Positions 47,486 to 59,340 of a DNA stretch of 64,000 bases are shown here, in pieces. The stretch spans positions 1-64,000 of the forward strand of contig NZ_BSPQ01000013.1 in NCBI RefSeq assembly GCF_030161115.1. The letters are read 5' to 3'. Numbering within the stretch: the stretch's first letter is position 1; every line of letters starts with the position of its first letter. Origin of the DNA: Psychromonas marina. Lineage in GTDB: Bacteria > Pseudomonadota > Gammaproteobacteria > Enterobacterales > Psychromonadaceae. The notes below the pieces were generated by a model. That model had not been told where the DNA came from and did not search any database. It saw only the letters and a list, made by a program, of their open reading frames with translations. The position numbers were made by a program, and so were the translations under genes.

Positions 47486-49348
47486 TTAGATAGACAATTT
47501 CTTAATATCATTTCGTCCACCCCAAATTGCGTTTACTATTGCACGTGTACCAAAAATAGAGGTAAACATAGAAGTCGCAATACCGATCATTAATGTTACA
47601 GCAAAGCCTTTGATTGGGCCTGTACCCACTGCAAACAAGATAATAGCAGTAATTAATGTAGTAATATTTGCATCGGCAATGGTTGAGAAAGCATTTGAAT
47701 AACCTTCATTAATTGCACGTTGGATCGATTTACCCGCTTTAATCTCTTCACGAATACGTTCAAAGATCAATACGTTGGCATCAACAGCCATCCCGACAGT
47801 TAATACAATACCTGCAATACCCGGCAGCGTTAACGTCGCCCCTGGTATCATCGACATCAAACCAACAATCATAACAATATTAAATATCAATGCAGTATTA
47901 GCAATAGCACCAAATTTACGGTAATAGAAGAACATGAACAGAACCACAGCTAGCAAACCATATACCATCGCTTTGATACCATTGTCGATATTTTGTTTAC
48001 CAAGGCTTGGACCAATTGTGCGCTCTTCAACGATTTGAATCGGTGCAATTAGCGCACCTGCACGTAGCAATAACGCTAAGTTATGTGCTTCAGCAGCATT
48101 GTCTAAACCAGTAATACGGAAACTACGGCCAAGTTGCGCTTGAATCGTTGCAACATTAGCAATCTCTTCACGCTTCTCAATCTCAGTTTTACCATTGGCT
48201 TTCTTTTTACCTGTTGGTAAATATTCGATAAACAGCGTCGCCATCGGCTTACCAATATTATCTTTGGTAAAGCGTGACATTTTGCTGCCACCTTGTGAAT
48301 CAAGTGAGATATTAACCTGTGCACGACCGTATTCATCTAAGCTAGATTGCGCATCGACGATATGGTTACCAGTTAGAATAATGCTCTTTTTGATCACATG
48401 AGGACGCCCATCACGCTCTTTATAAACAATACTTGATGACGGTAAACGACCGACTAATGCATCGTTAATATCCGTTTCAGAGTCGACAGGGTGAAACTCT
48501 AATGTTGCAGTCGCCCCTAAAATCTCTTTTGCACGTGCAGTGTCTTGAACACCCGGTAATTCAACTACGATGCGATCTGCACCTTGACGCTGTACTAACG
48601 GCTCAGCAACACCAAGTTCATTAACACGATTACGAAGAATACCTAAGTTTTGTTGTAACGCATCTTCTTTAGTCGCTTTTAGTTTTTCATCGCTCATTGC
48701 AACAGTTAATACGAACTCGCTGTTATCTTGTGCATCATCGAATAAATAACCTGGATTAATAGGTTTCAGGTAATCAACCGCTTTATCAAGCACTTCTTGG
48801 CTTGTAAAACGTAAAATAATCCCAGTTTCTGTATTCGCTTTACGAATACCACGGAAGCGGATTTTTTGCTCACGAAGTTCTGCACGGAAATCTTGAACCA
48901 TCTGTTCTTGTGCTTTAGCAACCGCTTCATCCATGTCCACTTCCATTAAGAAATGAACACCACCACGTAAATCAAGGCCAAGTTTCAGCGGTGCACCACC
49001 AATAGCTTCTAACCAATCAGGTGTTGCAGGCGCTAAATTAAGTGCGCTGACAAAACCATCACCGAGTTCTTCACCAATCACTTCACGTGCGATAAGTTGG
49101 TCTTCACTTGAAGTAAGGCGAACTAATATTTGTCCATTTTCTAATACAGTGCTTTTAGGAGAGATGTTAGCTTCGCTTAATAGCGTTTCGACTTTATCGA
49201 GAGTAGCGAGTTCAACAGTAGCACCACGAGTTGCTGAGATTTGAATGGCAGGATCTTCGCCATATAGGTTTGGCGCTGCGTAAAGTAAACTGATTAGCAC
49301 AATCGCGCCAAGCAGAAGATACTTCCACATAGGGTATTTATTTAACAC
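47486..49348 (-). CDS. secD: SecD, protein-export membrane protein
   Basis: A 620-residue protein. Membrane helix 1 (about 8-27) is followed by a large periplasmic domain with the P1 base and head ([34 protein letters not shown]). Five helices follow in the C-terminal third ([21 protein letters not shown]). It drives the late step of Sec export together with SecF. Normal length (E. coli 615). Reads from the yajC transcript, although a terminator-like hairpin lies between the two genes. Confidence 0.97.
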   Translation of the reverse strand: MLNKYPMWKYLLLGAIVLISLLYAAPNLYGEDPAIQISATRGATVELATLDKVETLLSEANISPKSTVLENGQILVRLTSSEDQLIAREVIGEELGDGFVSALNLAPATPDWLEAIGGAPLKLGLDLRGGVHFLMEVDMDEAVAKAQEQMVQDFRAELREQKIRFRGIRKANTETGIILRFTSQEVLDKAVDYLKPINPGYLFDDAQDNSEFVLTVAMSDEKLKATKEDALQQNLGILRNRVNELGVAEPLVQRQGADRIVVELPGVQDTARAKEILGATATLEFHPVDSETDINDALVGRLPSSSIVYKERDGRPHVIKKSIILTGNHIVDAQSSLDEYGRAQVNISLDSQGGSKMSRFTKDNIGKPMATLFIEYLPTGKKKANGKTEIEKREEIANVATIQAQLGRSFRITGLDNAAEAHNLALLLRAGALIAPIQIVEERTIGPSLGKQNIDNGIKAMVYGLLAVVLFMFFYYRKFGAIANTALIFNIVMIVGLMSMIPGATLTLPGIAGIVLTVGMAVDANVLIFERIREEIKAGKSIQRAINEGYSNAFSTIADANITTLITAIILFAVGTGPIKGFAVTLMIGIATSMFTSIFGTRAIVNAIWGGRNDIKKLSI

Positions 49349-49403
49349 AATACAGTCCTTTATGTACTGCCAATAACGAGAGTTGTCATTGACATAAGAA
49401 AAA

Positions 49404-49427
49404 AGCGAAATCGTTTCCGATTTCGCT
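49404..49427 (-). terminator. Terminator-like hairpin between yajC and secD
   Basis: On the minus strand: stem AGCGAAATCG / CGATTTCGCT closed by a GAAA tetraloop and followed by TTTTTTC. Placed in the 87-base gap between yajC and secD, it would lower secDF expression relative to yajC. Confidence 0.8.
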
Positions 49428-49435
49428 CTGTTTGA

Positions 49436-49771
49436 TTAGATTGACTTAAGTGTGCCCTTTGGAAGCACGGCAGTAATAAAATCTTTTTTAAGTGAGATTA
49501 CGTTAGTTTCGTTTAATTCAATTTGAACGTATTCGTTTTCAGCATTGATTTTAACGATACGACCAATTAATCCACCAGATGTTAATACTTCATCGCCTTT
49601 ACCCATGCTTTCCATTAGGTTTTTATGTTCTTTAGTACGACGTGCTTGTGGACGGTAGATCATGAAGTAAAAAATACCGGCAAAGATAAGCATCATAAAG
49701 ATGAAAGAAAAACCGCCTTGTTCTGCGCCGCCTTCAGCTGCTGCATGTGCTTGTGAAATGAAAAAACTCAT
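49436..49771 (-). CDS. yajC: YajC, Sec translocase accessory subunit
   Basis: A 111-residue protein with one membrane helix (about 22-42, FSFIFMMLIFAGIFYFMIYRPQ) and a cytoplasmic domain with the family signature QARRTKEHK and KGDEVLTSGGLIG. It binds SecDF and AcrB in E. coli. Size typical (110). Lies between tgt and secD as in most gammaproteobacteria. Confidence 0.97.
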   Translation of the reverse strand: MSFFISQAHAAAEGGAEQGGFSFIFMMLIFAGIFYFMIYRPQARRTKEHKNLMESMGKGDEVLTSGGLIGRIVKINAENEYVQIELNETNVISLKKDFITAVLPKGTLKSI

Positions 49772-49826
49772 TTGGATATCCCCTGTAAAATAAAATTTAA
49801 AAGTTGTTATTTATTATGCGACTATA

Positions 49827-49884
49827 AATAGAAGTTGCTATTAGGTCATACCAACTTCTATTAACGTCTCGAAAAAGAGACGTT
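49827..49884. repeat. Two adjacent inverted repeats between tgt and yajC
   Basis: AATAGAAGTTG / CAACTTCTATT (49827-49837 and 49852-49862) is followed directly by AACGTCTC / GAGACGTT (49863-49870 and 49877-49884). Both could form hairpins in the tgt-yajC transcript. There is no T-tract, so they look like processing or pausing structures instead of a terminator. Confidence 0.6.
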
Positions 49885-49899
49885 TAATTAGTCATCTTC

Positions 49900-51087
<1,188 letters not shown>

Positions 51088-51139
51088 TTAAATACTTGTT
51101 GCTGTACTACTTGTAAAAAACGTTGCTAATTACTAACTA

Positions 51140-52189
51140 CTATTTGCTTTCTTTATTGGTCAAAAACATCGCGTCACCATAACTAAAGAAGCGATATTGC
51201 TCTTGAATAGCTATTTTATAGGCTTTATCGATATGTTCTTTGCCTGAAAATGCACTAACCAGCATCAATAGCGTTGATTCTGACAAGTGAAAGTTGGTCA
51301 ACATTGCATCAACAATTTGAAATTTATAACCAGGATAGATAAAGATATCGGTCTCTGCAAAATAGGGTGCGAGTTGTTCACCTTTTGCAAGGGTAGCCGC
51401 TGCGGCACTCTCAATAGAACGTACAGAAGTTGTCCCAACAGCGATCACGCGACCGCCATTTTTCTTGGTTGCGATGATTTTATCCACCACCTCCTGAGAA
51501 ACTTGAGCTAATTCACTGTGCATATGGTGTTCAAGAATATTGTCAACTTTAACTGGCTGGAAAGTACCCGCGCCAACATGCAAAGTAACAAAGGCTAAGT
51601 CAGCCCCTTTTTGCTTTATTTTTTCTAAAATATTTTCATCAAAATGCAGGCCAGCTGTTGGGGCTGCAACCGCACCCGGATTTTTATTATAAACCGTTTG
51701 GTAACGCTCTTTATCTGCATCTTCATCAGGACGGTCAATATAAGGCGGTAATGGCATATGCCCGATGTTTTCTAATACTTCTAAAACTGATTGTTCGTTA
51801 TTGATATGAATTTCAAATAACGGTCCTTGACGCTTTACCATCACTGCATCAACGCTATTTTCTAAACGTAACTTGCAACCAGGTTTAGGCGATTTTGAAC
51901 TGCGAACGTGAGCAAGAAAACTGGTTTCATCTAAAACACGCTCGACCAACACTTCAATTTTGCCACCCGTTTCTTTCTCACCAAACAAACGTGCTGGAAT
52001 AACACGGGTATCATTAAAAATAAGTAGATCATCTTTATTGATAAGATCAAGGATATCGGGGAATTGCAGATGATTGATTTCACCGGAAATACCATCAAGT
52101 GAAAGTAATCGACTACCACTACGTTCCTCTTTTGGGTAACGTGCGATTAATGATTCAGGTAATTCAAAAGAGAAATCAGAGACTTTCAT
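51140..52189 (-). CDS. queA: QueA, tRNA preQ1(34) S-adenosylmethionine ribosyltransferase-isomerase
   Basis: A 349-residue enzyme that transfers the ribosyl part of SAM to preQ1 in tRNA, giving epoxyqueuosine. Clear motifs are [37 protein letters not shown] and [16 protein letters not shown]. The ATG at 52189 gives the usual N-terminus (MKVSDFSFE). An upstream ATG at 52204 has no better ribosome site. First gene of the queA-tgt-yajC-secDF run. Confidence 0.96.
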   Translation of the reverse strand: MKVSDFSFELPESLIARYPKEERSGSRLLSLDGISGEINHLQFPDILDLINKDDLLIFNDTRVIPARLFGEKETGGKIEVLVERVLDETSFLAHVRSSKSPKPGCKLRLENSVDAVMVKRQGPLFEIHINNEQSVLEVLENIGHMPLPPYIDRPDEDADKERYQTVYNKNPGAVAAPTAGLHFDENILEKIKQKGADLAFVTLHVGAGTFQPVKVDNILEHHMHSELAQVSQEVVDKIIATKKNGGRVIAVGTTSVRSIESAAAATLAKGEQLAPYFAETDIFIYPGYKFQIVDAMLTNFHLSESTLLMLVSAFSGKEHIDKAYKIAIQEQYRFFSYGDAMFLTNKESK

Positions 52190-52456
52190 GAGTAGGTTCC
52201 GCAAAATAAAGCGAGGATTATACCCTACTAAGAATGCTCTGCAACATGCATAAACAGGACAACGGTTAAATATCCCTCATTCAGATACGTTGTAGCTGAT
52301 TGTTTAAGTTAAAAGCTGAGATGAATAAAAACTAACAGGCTCAATATCATAATCAAATAACATCAAGTATCGGGAGAAAAGATAAGGAGGTATTACCCTT
52401 TATAGAGGAATACGACCTACAGGTAACACTGCAGGCCGATATTGATACCAAATAGA

Positions 52457-53164
52457 TTATTCAGATAATAATGCGTTTAGTTCCTCTTCTGTTGCATGGC
52501 GTACATCCACACCTTCCACCAAGTAAACGATTTGTTCACATAGATTTTGACAACGATCACCAATACGTTCAATTGAACGCGCTGAAGCTAAGACTTTAAG
52601 AATAAAGGGAATAGACCGTGGGTCTTCCATCATAAAGGTCATCAATTCACGCACAATACTTTCGTATTGACGATTAACTTTTTTATCTTCGCTATGAATC
52701 GCAATCGCTGCTTTCATATCGAGGCGTGTAAAGGCATCGAGTGAATTATGCAACATCTTCAACACAATCTGTCCCATATTTTCAAGACCGATCAATGATG
52801 GCACCTCTTTACCATGGTTTTCAATTACCATTGATGCAATACCTGCAACACCATCACCAATGCGTTCAAGTTCAGTAATGGTTTTCATAATGGTTAGGAT
52901 TAATCGTAAATCACTCGCAGCAGGCTGACGTTTGGCAATAATACGAGAACACTCTTGGTCTACATTTGACTCAAATTGATTCACTTCTTTATCTTTTGCT
53001 ATGACACGGCGTGCTAGGTCAACATTATTATCAGCCATCGCATTTAATACATCAGCAAGTTGTTGCTCAATAAGCCCGCCCATCTGCATCACTTGGTTAC
53101 GTACACTCTCGAGTTCGCTATTAAACTGGCCTGAAATATGACGATTTAGGTTTAACGCTTCCAT
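52457..53164 (-). CDS. phoU: PhoU, phosphate transport regulator
   Basis: A 235-residue all-helical protein with two PhoU domains (about 18-105 and 120-215). Conserved segments include ELERIGDGVAGIA and the second-copy SIERIGDRCQNLCEQIVYLVEG, both carrying the metal-binding E-x3-D-type motif. It links the Pst transporter to the PhoR kinase and represses the Pho regulon at high phosphate. Last gene of pstC-pstA-pstB-phoU. A 182-base gap separates it from pstB. A weak GC hairpin (about 52416-52441) lies downstream. Confidence 0.97.
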   Translation of the reverse strand: MEALNLNRHISGQFNSELESVRNQVMQMGGLIEQQLADVLNAMADNNVDLARRVIAKDKEVNQFESNVDQECSRIIAKRQPAASDLRLILTIMKTITELERIGDGVAGIASMVIENHGKEVPSLIGLENMGQIVLKMLHNSLDAFTRLDMKAAIAIHSEDKKVNRQYESIVRELMTFMMEDPRSIPFILKVLASARSIERIGDRCQNLCEQIVYLVEGVDVRHATEEELNALLSE

Positions 53165-53346
53165 GATTTATCCTTTTTAACTCAATTACTGTTGTCTGTG
53201 TTTATAAAATTATTTATAGAGTTGTAATAACGGTTCAGAACTAAGCTATTTATTCATAGTTCTAGGCGAAAACGCGCAATTTAGTTTTTTAAATGAGCAT
53301 TTTTCAACGATGAAATAAGATTAAATAGCGACGTAATGAATGGTTT

Positions 53347-54159
53347 TTAGCCGTAGCGCCCTGTTATATAATCTTCGGTTTGCTTTTTATTTGGCGTCGT
53401 AAATAGCGTATTCGTATCATCATATTCAATCAGCTTACCCATATACATAAACGCAGTTTGATCTGAAACACGTGCAGCCTGTTGCATATTATGGGTTACG
53501 ATAACCACGGTAAACTTCGCTTTAAGCTCGGTAATCAACTCCTCAATGGTCAACGTTGAAATAGGATCCAAAGCCGATGTTGGTTCATCAAGCAATAAGA
53601 CTTCAGGGTCAATCGCAATCGCACGGGCAATAACTAAACGTTGTTGCTGACCGCCCGACAAACCAAACGCATTATCATGCAAGCGGTCTTTTACCTCATT
53701 CCACAATGCCGCACTGCGTAATGAGTTTTCTGCCGCTTCATCTAATTTACGACGGTCTTTAATTCCCTGTAAACGCAAACCGTAAACAACATTTTCGTAA
53801 ATAGATTTCGGAAATGGATTTGGTCGTTGAAATACCATTCCTACTTTACGACGCAATGCTGCAACATCAACAGATTTGTCATAGATGTTAATACCTTGAA
53901 GTTCGATACTGCCATCCACTTTACAGATATCTACAAGATCATTCATACGATTAATACAGCGTAACAGTGTCGATTTACCACAACCAGAAGGTCCGATAAA
54001 CGCGGTCACTTTGCCCTTTGGGATTTTCATCGATACATCGAACAACGCCTGCTTATCGCCGTAATAAAGATCTAAATTTTTAATTTCTAATGCCGTATTT
54101 TCAGCACTCAAATTTGTTAACATGCCTGTTTCTGCTGTGGATTTTGGTAATGTGATCAT
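53347..54159 (-). CDS. pstB: PstB, phosphate ABC transporter ATPase
   Basis: A 270-residue ABC ATPase with Walker [11 protein letters not shown]-loop region [12 protein letters not shown] (diagnostic for PstB), signature LSGGQQQR, Walker [13 protein letters not shown] and switch [13 protein letters not shown]. It powers high-affinity phosphate uptake with PstA and PstC. Slightly longer at the N-terminus than E. coli PstB (257). Translation from a later in-frame Met is possible. Confidence 0.97.
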   Translation of the reverse strand: MITLPKSTAETGMLTNLSAENTALEIKNLDLYYGDKQALFDVSMKIPKGKVTAFIGPSGCGKSTLLRCINRMNDLVDICKVDGSIELQGINIYDKSVDVAALRRKVGMVFQRPNPFPKSIYENVVYGLRLQGIKDRRKLDEAAENSLRSAALWNEVKDRLHDNAFGLSGGQQQRLVIARAIAIDPEVLLLDEPTSALDPISTLTIEELITELKAKFTVVIVTHNMQQAARVSDQTAFMYMGKLIEYDDTNTLFTTPNKKQTEDYITGRYG

Positions 54160-54229
54160 TTTATTTTCCTACTAAATTCTTTAAGTAACGCTAAAAACTC
54201 ATCTGTTTAGCCATTATTAACATGTTCTT

Positions 54230-55888
54230 TTAGTGCTCTAACGCGCGGTATTTTTCACGTAAATTATTACGGATAGCAATCGCAGCTAAGTTCAAACCGA
54301 TAATGACGGTCACTAATAAAAATGAGGTCGCGTAAACTAATGGTCTTGCAGCCTCAACATTTGGACTTTGGAAGCCAACATCGTAGATATGGAAACCTAA
54401 GTGCATAAACTTTCGCTCCAAGTGTAGGTATGGGAAGTTGCCGTCCACAGGTAATGCAGGTGCCATTTTTACCACCCCCACTAACATGAGAGGTGCCACT
54501 TCACCCGCAGCACGTGCAACGGCCAATATCAAACCGGTCATAATTGCAGGGCTGGCCATCGGTACGATGATACGCCATAACGTTTCTGATTTTGTTGCAC
54601 CTAATGCTAACGAACCTTCACGTAAAGTACTTGGTATACGACTTAATCCCTCTTCCGTTGATACGATAACAACGGGTAACGTCAATATTGCTAATGTTAG
54701 AGCAGACCATAAAACCCCTGGCGATCCGAATGTTGGTGAAGGTAATGCTTCTGGATATAATAATTGGTCAATACTGCCACCGACTATATATACAAAGAAA
54801 CCTAATCCAAATACCCCATATACAATCGAAGGAACACCCGCTAAATTAATCACCGCAATACGAATAAATTTAGTAATCGTATTTTTCGGTGCATACTCAT
54901 GTAAGTAAATAGCCGCAATAACACCAAATGGTGTCACAATCACCGCCATTAACATCACCATAAATACGGTACCAAATATAGCCGGGAACACGCCCCCTTC
55001 TGTATTTGCTTCGCGAGGATCGTCACTGACAAACTTAGCCGTTTGATGGAACCAGTGCTTCACTTTTTCGAAGAATGTCATTTTGTTTGGTAGATAAAAA
55101 TCAAGTACTTTAGCCATTGGCATGACCACATCACGGCCAGTCATATCAGTTATTACCACTGAATCACGCTGTGCTTCGGTACGGTATGCAAACAACTGTT
55201 TTTCTAAGACCAAATATTCATCACGCAATTGCTGTGATTGATTTTCTAGCTCGACAATTTTCTCTGGCGTTAATGTCCCTTCTAGATTTAATTTACGCTG
55301 GTTAAGCCTAATTCTTTCTAGTTCAAAGTTGATACGCCCTATATCACCTTTTAAAAGATCATTTTCTTTTGCTTTAAGTGTACTGGTAAGTTCTAATCTT
55401 GCGGCAAGTTCAATTTCAAGTTGCTCAGGAGAAAAGGATAACGTTTTTCCATTTTCTTGAATCTCTTTTATATAACCATAAAAGTTACCATTTTTCGTAC
55501 GCTCTAAAACAACAATATTTGCCGGCACATATCTTCCCGCGATCGTTGTTTCTAAAATCCATTGGAAATCTAGTTCTACATATTCACGATTACCGACTTT
55601 AATTAAGTAACGCTCTAAAGTATCACCTCGACCTTCAAGACCAGTAATACCGGCATCAACTAATTGCTGCTTAAGCACCGTTTCACTGTCATAGATTTCG
55701 CCTATCACATTGCTATGAACACCTTGACTATCAACCATATCAAATTCATAGACAGTTGCAGGCCAGAAGAAACTTAAGCCTCTCCAACCAATCAACACAA
55801 ACAATCCGATCACCATGATCAAACTGACACTTACGGCACCACCGGTCATCCAGATCCAAGGGGTACCTGATTTAAACCACTTATTCAT
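54230..55888 (-). CDS. pstA: PstA, phosphate ABC transporter permease (long form)
   Basis: A 552-residue permease, much longer than E. coli PstA (296). After the first helix (about 16-36) there is an inserted ~230-residue section with a coiled coil (about 170-235, rich in Glu/Leu/Arg). The usual six-helix permease core follows, with the EAA-type loop EGSLALGATKSETLWRIIVPMASPA. The long form is common in Vibrio, Shewanella and relatives. I chose the ATG at 55888, preceded by AGGGAATTTT; a GTG at 55906 is less likely. Confidence 0.93.
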   Translation of the reverse strand: MNKWFKSGTPWIWMTGGAVSVSLIMVIGLFVLIGWRGLSFFWPATVYEFDMVDSQGVHSNVIGEIYDSETVLKQQLVDAGITGLEGRGDTLERYLIKVGNREYVELDFQWILETTIAGRYVPANIVVLERTKNGNFYGYIKEIQENGKTLSFSPEQLEIELAARLELTSTLKAKENDLLKGDIGRINFELERIRLNQRKLNLEGTLTPEKIVELENQSQQLRDEYLVLEKQLFAYRTEAQRDSVVITDMTGRDVVMPMAKVLDFYLPNKMTFFEKVKHWFHQTAKFVSDDPREANTEGGVFPAIFGTVFMVMLMAVIVTPFGVIAAIYLHEYAPKNTITKFIRIAVINLAGVPSIVYGVFGLGFFVYIVGGSIDQLLYPEALPSPTFGSPGVLWSALTLAILTLPVVIVSTEEGLSRIPSTLREGSLALGATKSETLWRIIVPMASPAIMTGLILAVARAAGEVAPLMLVGVVKMAPALPVDGNFPYLHLERKFMHLGFHIYDVGFQSPNVEAARPLVYATSFLLVTVIIGLNLAAIAIRNNLREKYRALEH

Positions 55889-55966
55889 AAAATTCCCTAT
55901 TAACACTTTACTATCATCTGTTATCGTTTCGATACTAAGTTACTAGTATGCAGCTATTAACCTGAA

Positions 55967-58192
55967 CTACAGGCTTGAATACTTTTCGCGTAAACGTTGG
56001 CGAACAAGTTCTGCCACGGTGTTAAATACAAAGGTAAACAGAAATAGTACAAAAGCGGCTAAAAACAGCACACGATAATGTGAACTTCCCACTTCAGACT
56101 CCGGCATCTCAACAGCAATATTGGCTGACAGTGAGCGCATTCCTTCAAATATGTTCCAATCCATGATCGGAGTATTACCCGTTGCCATCAGTACAATCAT
56201 CGTCTCACCAACAGCACGCCCAGTGCCCATCATAACCGCAGAGAAGATACCTGGGCTTGCCGTTAAAATAACTACTTTTGCTAATGTTTGCCAAGGTGTC
56301 GCACCCAACGCAAGTGAACCCATGGTCAAACTTTTTGGCACACTAAAAATAGCATCTTCGGCAATAGAATAGATGGTTGGAATCACTGCAAAGCCCATCG
56401 CAATACCAACAATTAAAGAGTTACGTTGGTCGAAATTAATTCCAAGCTCATTAGTAAGATACATACGCGTATCACCATCAAATAACCATAGTTCAAGCGT
56501 GTCACTAAAACTCATCGACATATAACCTGCTAATAATAAAACAGGGATAAGAATCAGTGGATGAATACCCTCTGGAATTGCCTGTTTGATATTATTTGGC
56601 AGTAACGTCCATAATGCGGCAGTGACAAATATACTCAACGGCAGTGTAATCAATAACAATATGATTCCTGGCAGTTGATTTTCAATCAGAGGCGCAAGCC
56701 ATAAACCCGCAAGAAAACCTAATATAACCGTTGGTAAGGCCTCCATTATTTCAACTGTGGGTTTAACATATGAACGAATTGAAGATGACATGAAATATGC
56801 GGTATAAACAGCACCTGAAATGGCAATTGGCACAGCAAATAACATTGCATAAAAGGCTGCTTTAATCGTACCAAAAGAGATCGGAACTAAACTCATTTTG
56901 GCTTCAAAATCATCACTTGCAGAAGTTGATTGCCATAGGTATGAAGCTTCAGGATAACCTTCATACCACACTTTTTGCCATAAAGCTGACCAAGTAATTT
57001 CAGGGTGCTCATTATCAAGGGTATATAATGTGACCTGTTGTGAATCAACGACTAACAGTGCATTAGCACGTGGAGAAAAAGCAACGGAAAGGTTTTCATT
57101 ATTACTTACTTTTTCATTTAGTAACCGTGTGTCACCTGTAGTATGAAAAATTGATAGGTAGCCCTGCTTATCGGTCGTCAAAAAACCTTTACGGAAAAAT
57201 TCAGGAACAATATCTGCAATACTTTCACCAGCAGAGAAATCACGTATAAAAGTAAATGAACGTTTATTGTCTTTTAAGACTTCGAACCATTGACTAATAA
57301 CACCATTTTCATTGGCTACCATCAAAGAGCTAGCCCCGGTCAACAATTGAATATCAGTCACATGGCTGCCCGGTGCATTCACTGACATTGCTGATTTAAG
57401 GCGAATATTATCGGCATCAGAAATATCGTAAACAATTAAATTATCATTAGAGCGGATAAATAGGTTATTGAAATCTGGACTGAGTAACATCTGAGACACG
57501 TTTTTAGGCATCGATGGTAATTCAATCAACTCAGATTCCCAAACAATTTCCTCAGTCATCATATCTTCGGTTGCATTGAAAACGACCAACAAACCACGAT
57601 TATCACTAGTTACTGCTGCGATAGCGGCATACTCATCATCCAGTTCAAAACTAACAACATTAATTGCTTTACCCTGTGGGTCAATATCAATCAACTGATC
57701 ACCAAATGGATAACTAATACGAGGTGAAATAAGACGTTGATCATTGGGGTAACTGGTATCAAACTCCGGCTTGAAAATAATCGCTTGCCCTGTTTGATTG
57801 GTTAACAGGTGGGTATTATGTCGCGGAGAGGTTTGTGCAAAAGCAACGGGAGAAGACAGCATCTTTTTCTGCAGTAACATATCCCCAAGATCGTGCTCTC
57901 GTAATGAAATAAATGAGATAGTTCCCTGCTCATCAATCTGAAAGCTAATATCGTTTTGCTCATCAAGACCAAGTGCATAAATTTTTTCATTCTTCGTTTG
58001 GGTAAACTGCTTTTCGACCTCGATTGAAACCGGTGCAAAAATGGGTAAAACGACATAAAGAAGGTAGCCAAATATAAGCAGTAAGGTGACTAAAACAAGC
58101 GCACCTCCACTACTGATACTGTATTTCACCAGTTTATCTTTAATTACGCGCTTTTGGTTGGCGCGTAATTGGTTTGACAAATCACTTTGCAT
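55967..58192 (-). CDS. pstC: PstC, phosphate ABC transporter permease (long form)
   Basis: A 741-residue permease against 319 in E. coli. The first helix (about 33-54) is followed by a ~370-residue periplasmic insertion that looks like a WD40/propeller (repeated hydrophobic strands such as MLLSPDFNNLFIRSNDNLIVYD). The permease core (about 445-735) contains SLTMGSLALGATPWQTLAKVVILTASPG. This form is usual in marine gammaproteobacteria. First gene of the operon, behind a PHO box. No pstS gene is in the window. Confidence 0.93.
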   Translation of the reverse strand: MQSDLSNQLRANQKRVIKDKLVKYSISSGGALVLVTLLLIFGYLLYVVLPIFAPVSIEVEKQFTQTKNEKIYALGLDEQNDISFQIDEQGTISFISLREHDLGDMLLQKKMLSSPVAFAQTSPRHNTHLLTNQTGQAIIFKPEFDTSYPNDQRLISPRISYPFGDQLIDIDPQGKAINVVSFELDDEYAAIAAVTSDNRGLLVVFNATEDMMTEEIVWESELIELPSMPKNVSQMLLSPDFNNLFIRSNDNLIVYDISDADNIRLKSAMSVNAPGSHVTDIQLLTGASSLMVANENGVISQWFEVLKDNKRSFTFIRDFSAGESIADIVPEFFRKGFLTTDKQGYLSIFHTTGDTRLLNEKVSNNENLSVAFSPRANALLVVDSQQVTLYTLDNEHPEITWSALWQKVWYEGYPEASYLWQSTSASDDFEAKMSLVPISFGTIKAAFYAMLFAVPIAISGAVYTAYFMSSSIRSYVKPTVEIMEALPTVILGFLAGLWLAPLIENQLPGIILLLITLPLSIFVTAALWTLLPNNIKQAIPEGIHPLILIPVLLLAGYMSMSFSDTLELWLFDGDTRMYLTNELGINFDQRNSLIVGIAMGFAVIPTIYSIAEDAIFSVPKSLTMGSLALGATPWQTLAKVVILTASPGIFSAVMMGTGRAVGETMIVLMATGNTPIMDWNIFEGMRSLSANIAVEMPESEVGSSHYRVLFLAAFVLFLFTFVFNTVAELVRQRLREKYSSL

Positions 58193-58222
58193 TAAAACTC
58201 TCCAGTATTATTGATGCTGGGC

Positions 58223-58256
58223 AGTATATTACGCTTTTGTGACAGTTATATTACAG
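58223..58256 (-). promoter_or_regulatory. PHO box and -10 element of the pst operon
   Basis: On the minus strand CTGTAATATAACTGTCAC (58239-58256) closely matches the PhoB box (CTGTCAT-N4-CTGTCAT). A TATACT -10 element (58223-58228) follows 10 bases later, the usual geometry of PhoB-activated promoters. The pstC start codon is 30 bases further. Confidence 0.88.
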
Positions 58257-58285
58257 TCATATCTTTAAATGATTTATCTGTTATT

Positions 58286-59218
58286 TTATAAAGGTTTTAA
58301 TTTACCTTTAGCATCAATTAACTTGGTATAACCTTTTTGGGCCATGAATGCTTTTAATTCATTTTCGATACGTTCGAAACAAACAGCGCCCTCTTTTTCG
58401 AAGCAAGTCGCAATTTGTACTGCATCTGCACCAGCAAGCAGGTATTCAAAGGCATCAACACCATTTTTAATGCCACCCACACCAATAATTTGTACTGATT
58501 CAGGTAATAATTCACGAAAAGCTCGTACATTAGCAAGACCAATAGGTTTAATATAATCTCCACATAAACCACCAAAACCACCTTTAGGTTTAATGATTGG
58601 TGATTCAGTTTCTGGATCAATAATTAATGTATTACCAATAGAATTTACACAAGTAATAAATTTAACAGGGAATTTTTTTAAGATCTCAGCCATTGCGATA
58701 AAATGAGACATATCAAAATAAGGTGCTAATTTAATTCCGATAGGTTTATCACCTAAAACCGTTAAAGCGGCTAATGCAGTTTCAACCTGTTCAAAATCGT
58801 AAGCAACTTGTGCTTTACCAGGGATGTTTGGACAAGAGAAATTAACTTCTATTAAATCTACGTCACTGTTTTGAAATGCACTCACCATCTCGATATTATC
58901 TTCAATACTAAAACCAGATATACTGACAACAACCGCTTTACCTAATGCCTTTAATTGCGGCACCATTTCAAGATATGCTTTGTAACCTAAGTTTGGTAAG
59001 CCCATTGATTGAATTGAGCCTAGTGGTAAATCACTATAACGAGGCTCAGGGTTACCCTCTCTAAATGCCATCGTACAAGACTTAGTGACAATGGCACTAG
59101 ATGCTGATTGTCCGATAACTTCAAGCTCTTCCCATGTGGTACATTTTGGGCCTGATGCGTTCATAAGGTAGCTGCTTAAGTTAACGCCAGCGATATTTGT
59201 TGATAAATCTACACTCAT
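58286..59218 (-). CDS. pyrD: Class 1A dihydroorotate dehydrogenase
   Basis: A 310-residue cytosolic FMN enzyme. It oxidises dihydroorotate to orotate in pyrimidine synthesis and, in this class, uses fumarate as acceptor. The catalytic base is Cys129 in NFSCPNIPGKAQ, characteristic of class 1. Further motifs are NASGPKCTTWEE, VTKSCTM, IGIKLAPYFD, FGGLCGDYIKPIGLANV and GVGGIKNGVDAFEYLLAGAD. It lacks the N-terminal membrane extension and Ser base of the class 2 enzyme found in most gammaproteobacteria. Single-gene unit between pst and the aminotransferase. Confidence 0.92.
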   Translation of the reverse strand: MSVDLSTNIAGVNLSSYLMNASGPKCTTWEELEVIGQSASSAIVTKSCTMAFREGNPEPRYSDLPLGSIQSMGLPNLGYKAYLEMVPQLKALGKAVVVSISGFSIEDNIEMVSAFQNSDVDLIEVNFSCPNIPGKAQVAYDFEQVETALAALTVLGDKPIGIKLAPYFDMSHFIAMAEILKKFPVKFITCVNSIGNTLIIDPETESPIIKPKGGFGGLCGDYIKPIGLANVRAFRELLPESVQIIGVGGIKNGVDAFEYLLAGADAVQIATCFEKEGAVCFERIENELKAFMAQKGYTKLIDAKGKLKPL

Positions 59219-59288
59219 TTCACTCTCCGATGATTAATTTCGGCACAAGTGTATTACAGATCACATTTTCAAATTTGATTAGAAACAA

Positions 59289-59314
59289 AAAAGCCAATCA
59301 AATGATTGGCTTTT
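59289..59314 (-). terminator. Terminator of the aminotransferase gene
   Basis: Stem AAGCCAATCA / TGATTGGCTT with a 2-base centre, followed by T6 on the minus strand. Located 27 bases after the aminotransferase stop. Confidence 0.88.
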
Positions 59315-59340
59315 AATAACTTGTTGAAAAAATAGATTAT

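Noticed and set aside
52416-52441. Hairpin after phoU as a rho-independent terminator
   Set aside because: Needs two G-U pairs and has no T-tract; too weak to list as a terminator.
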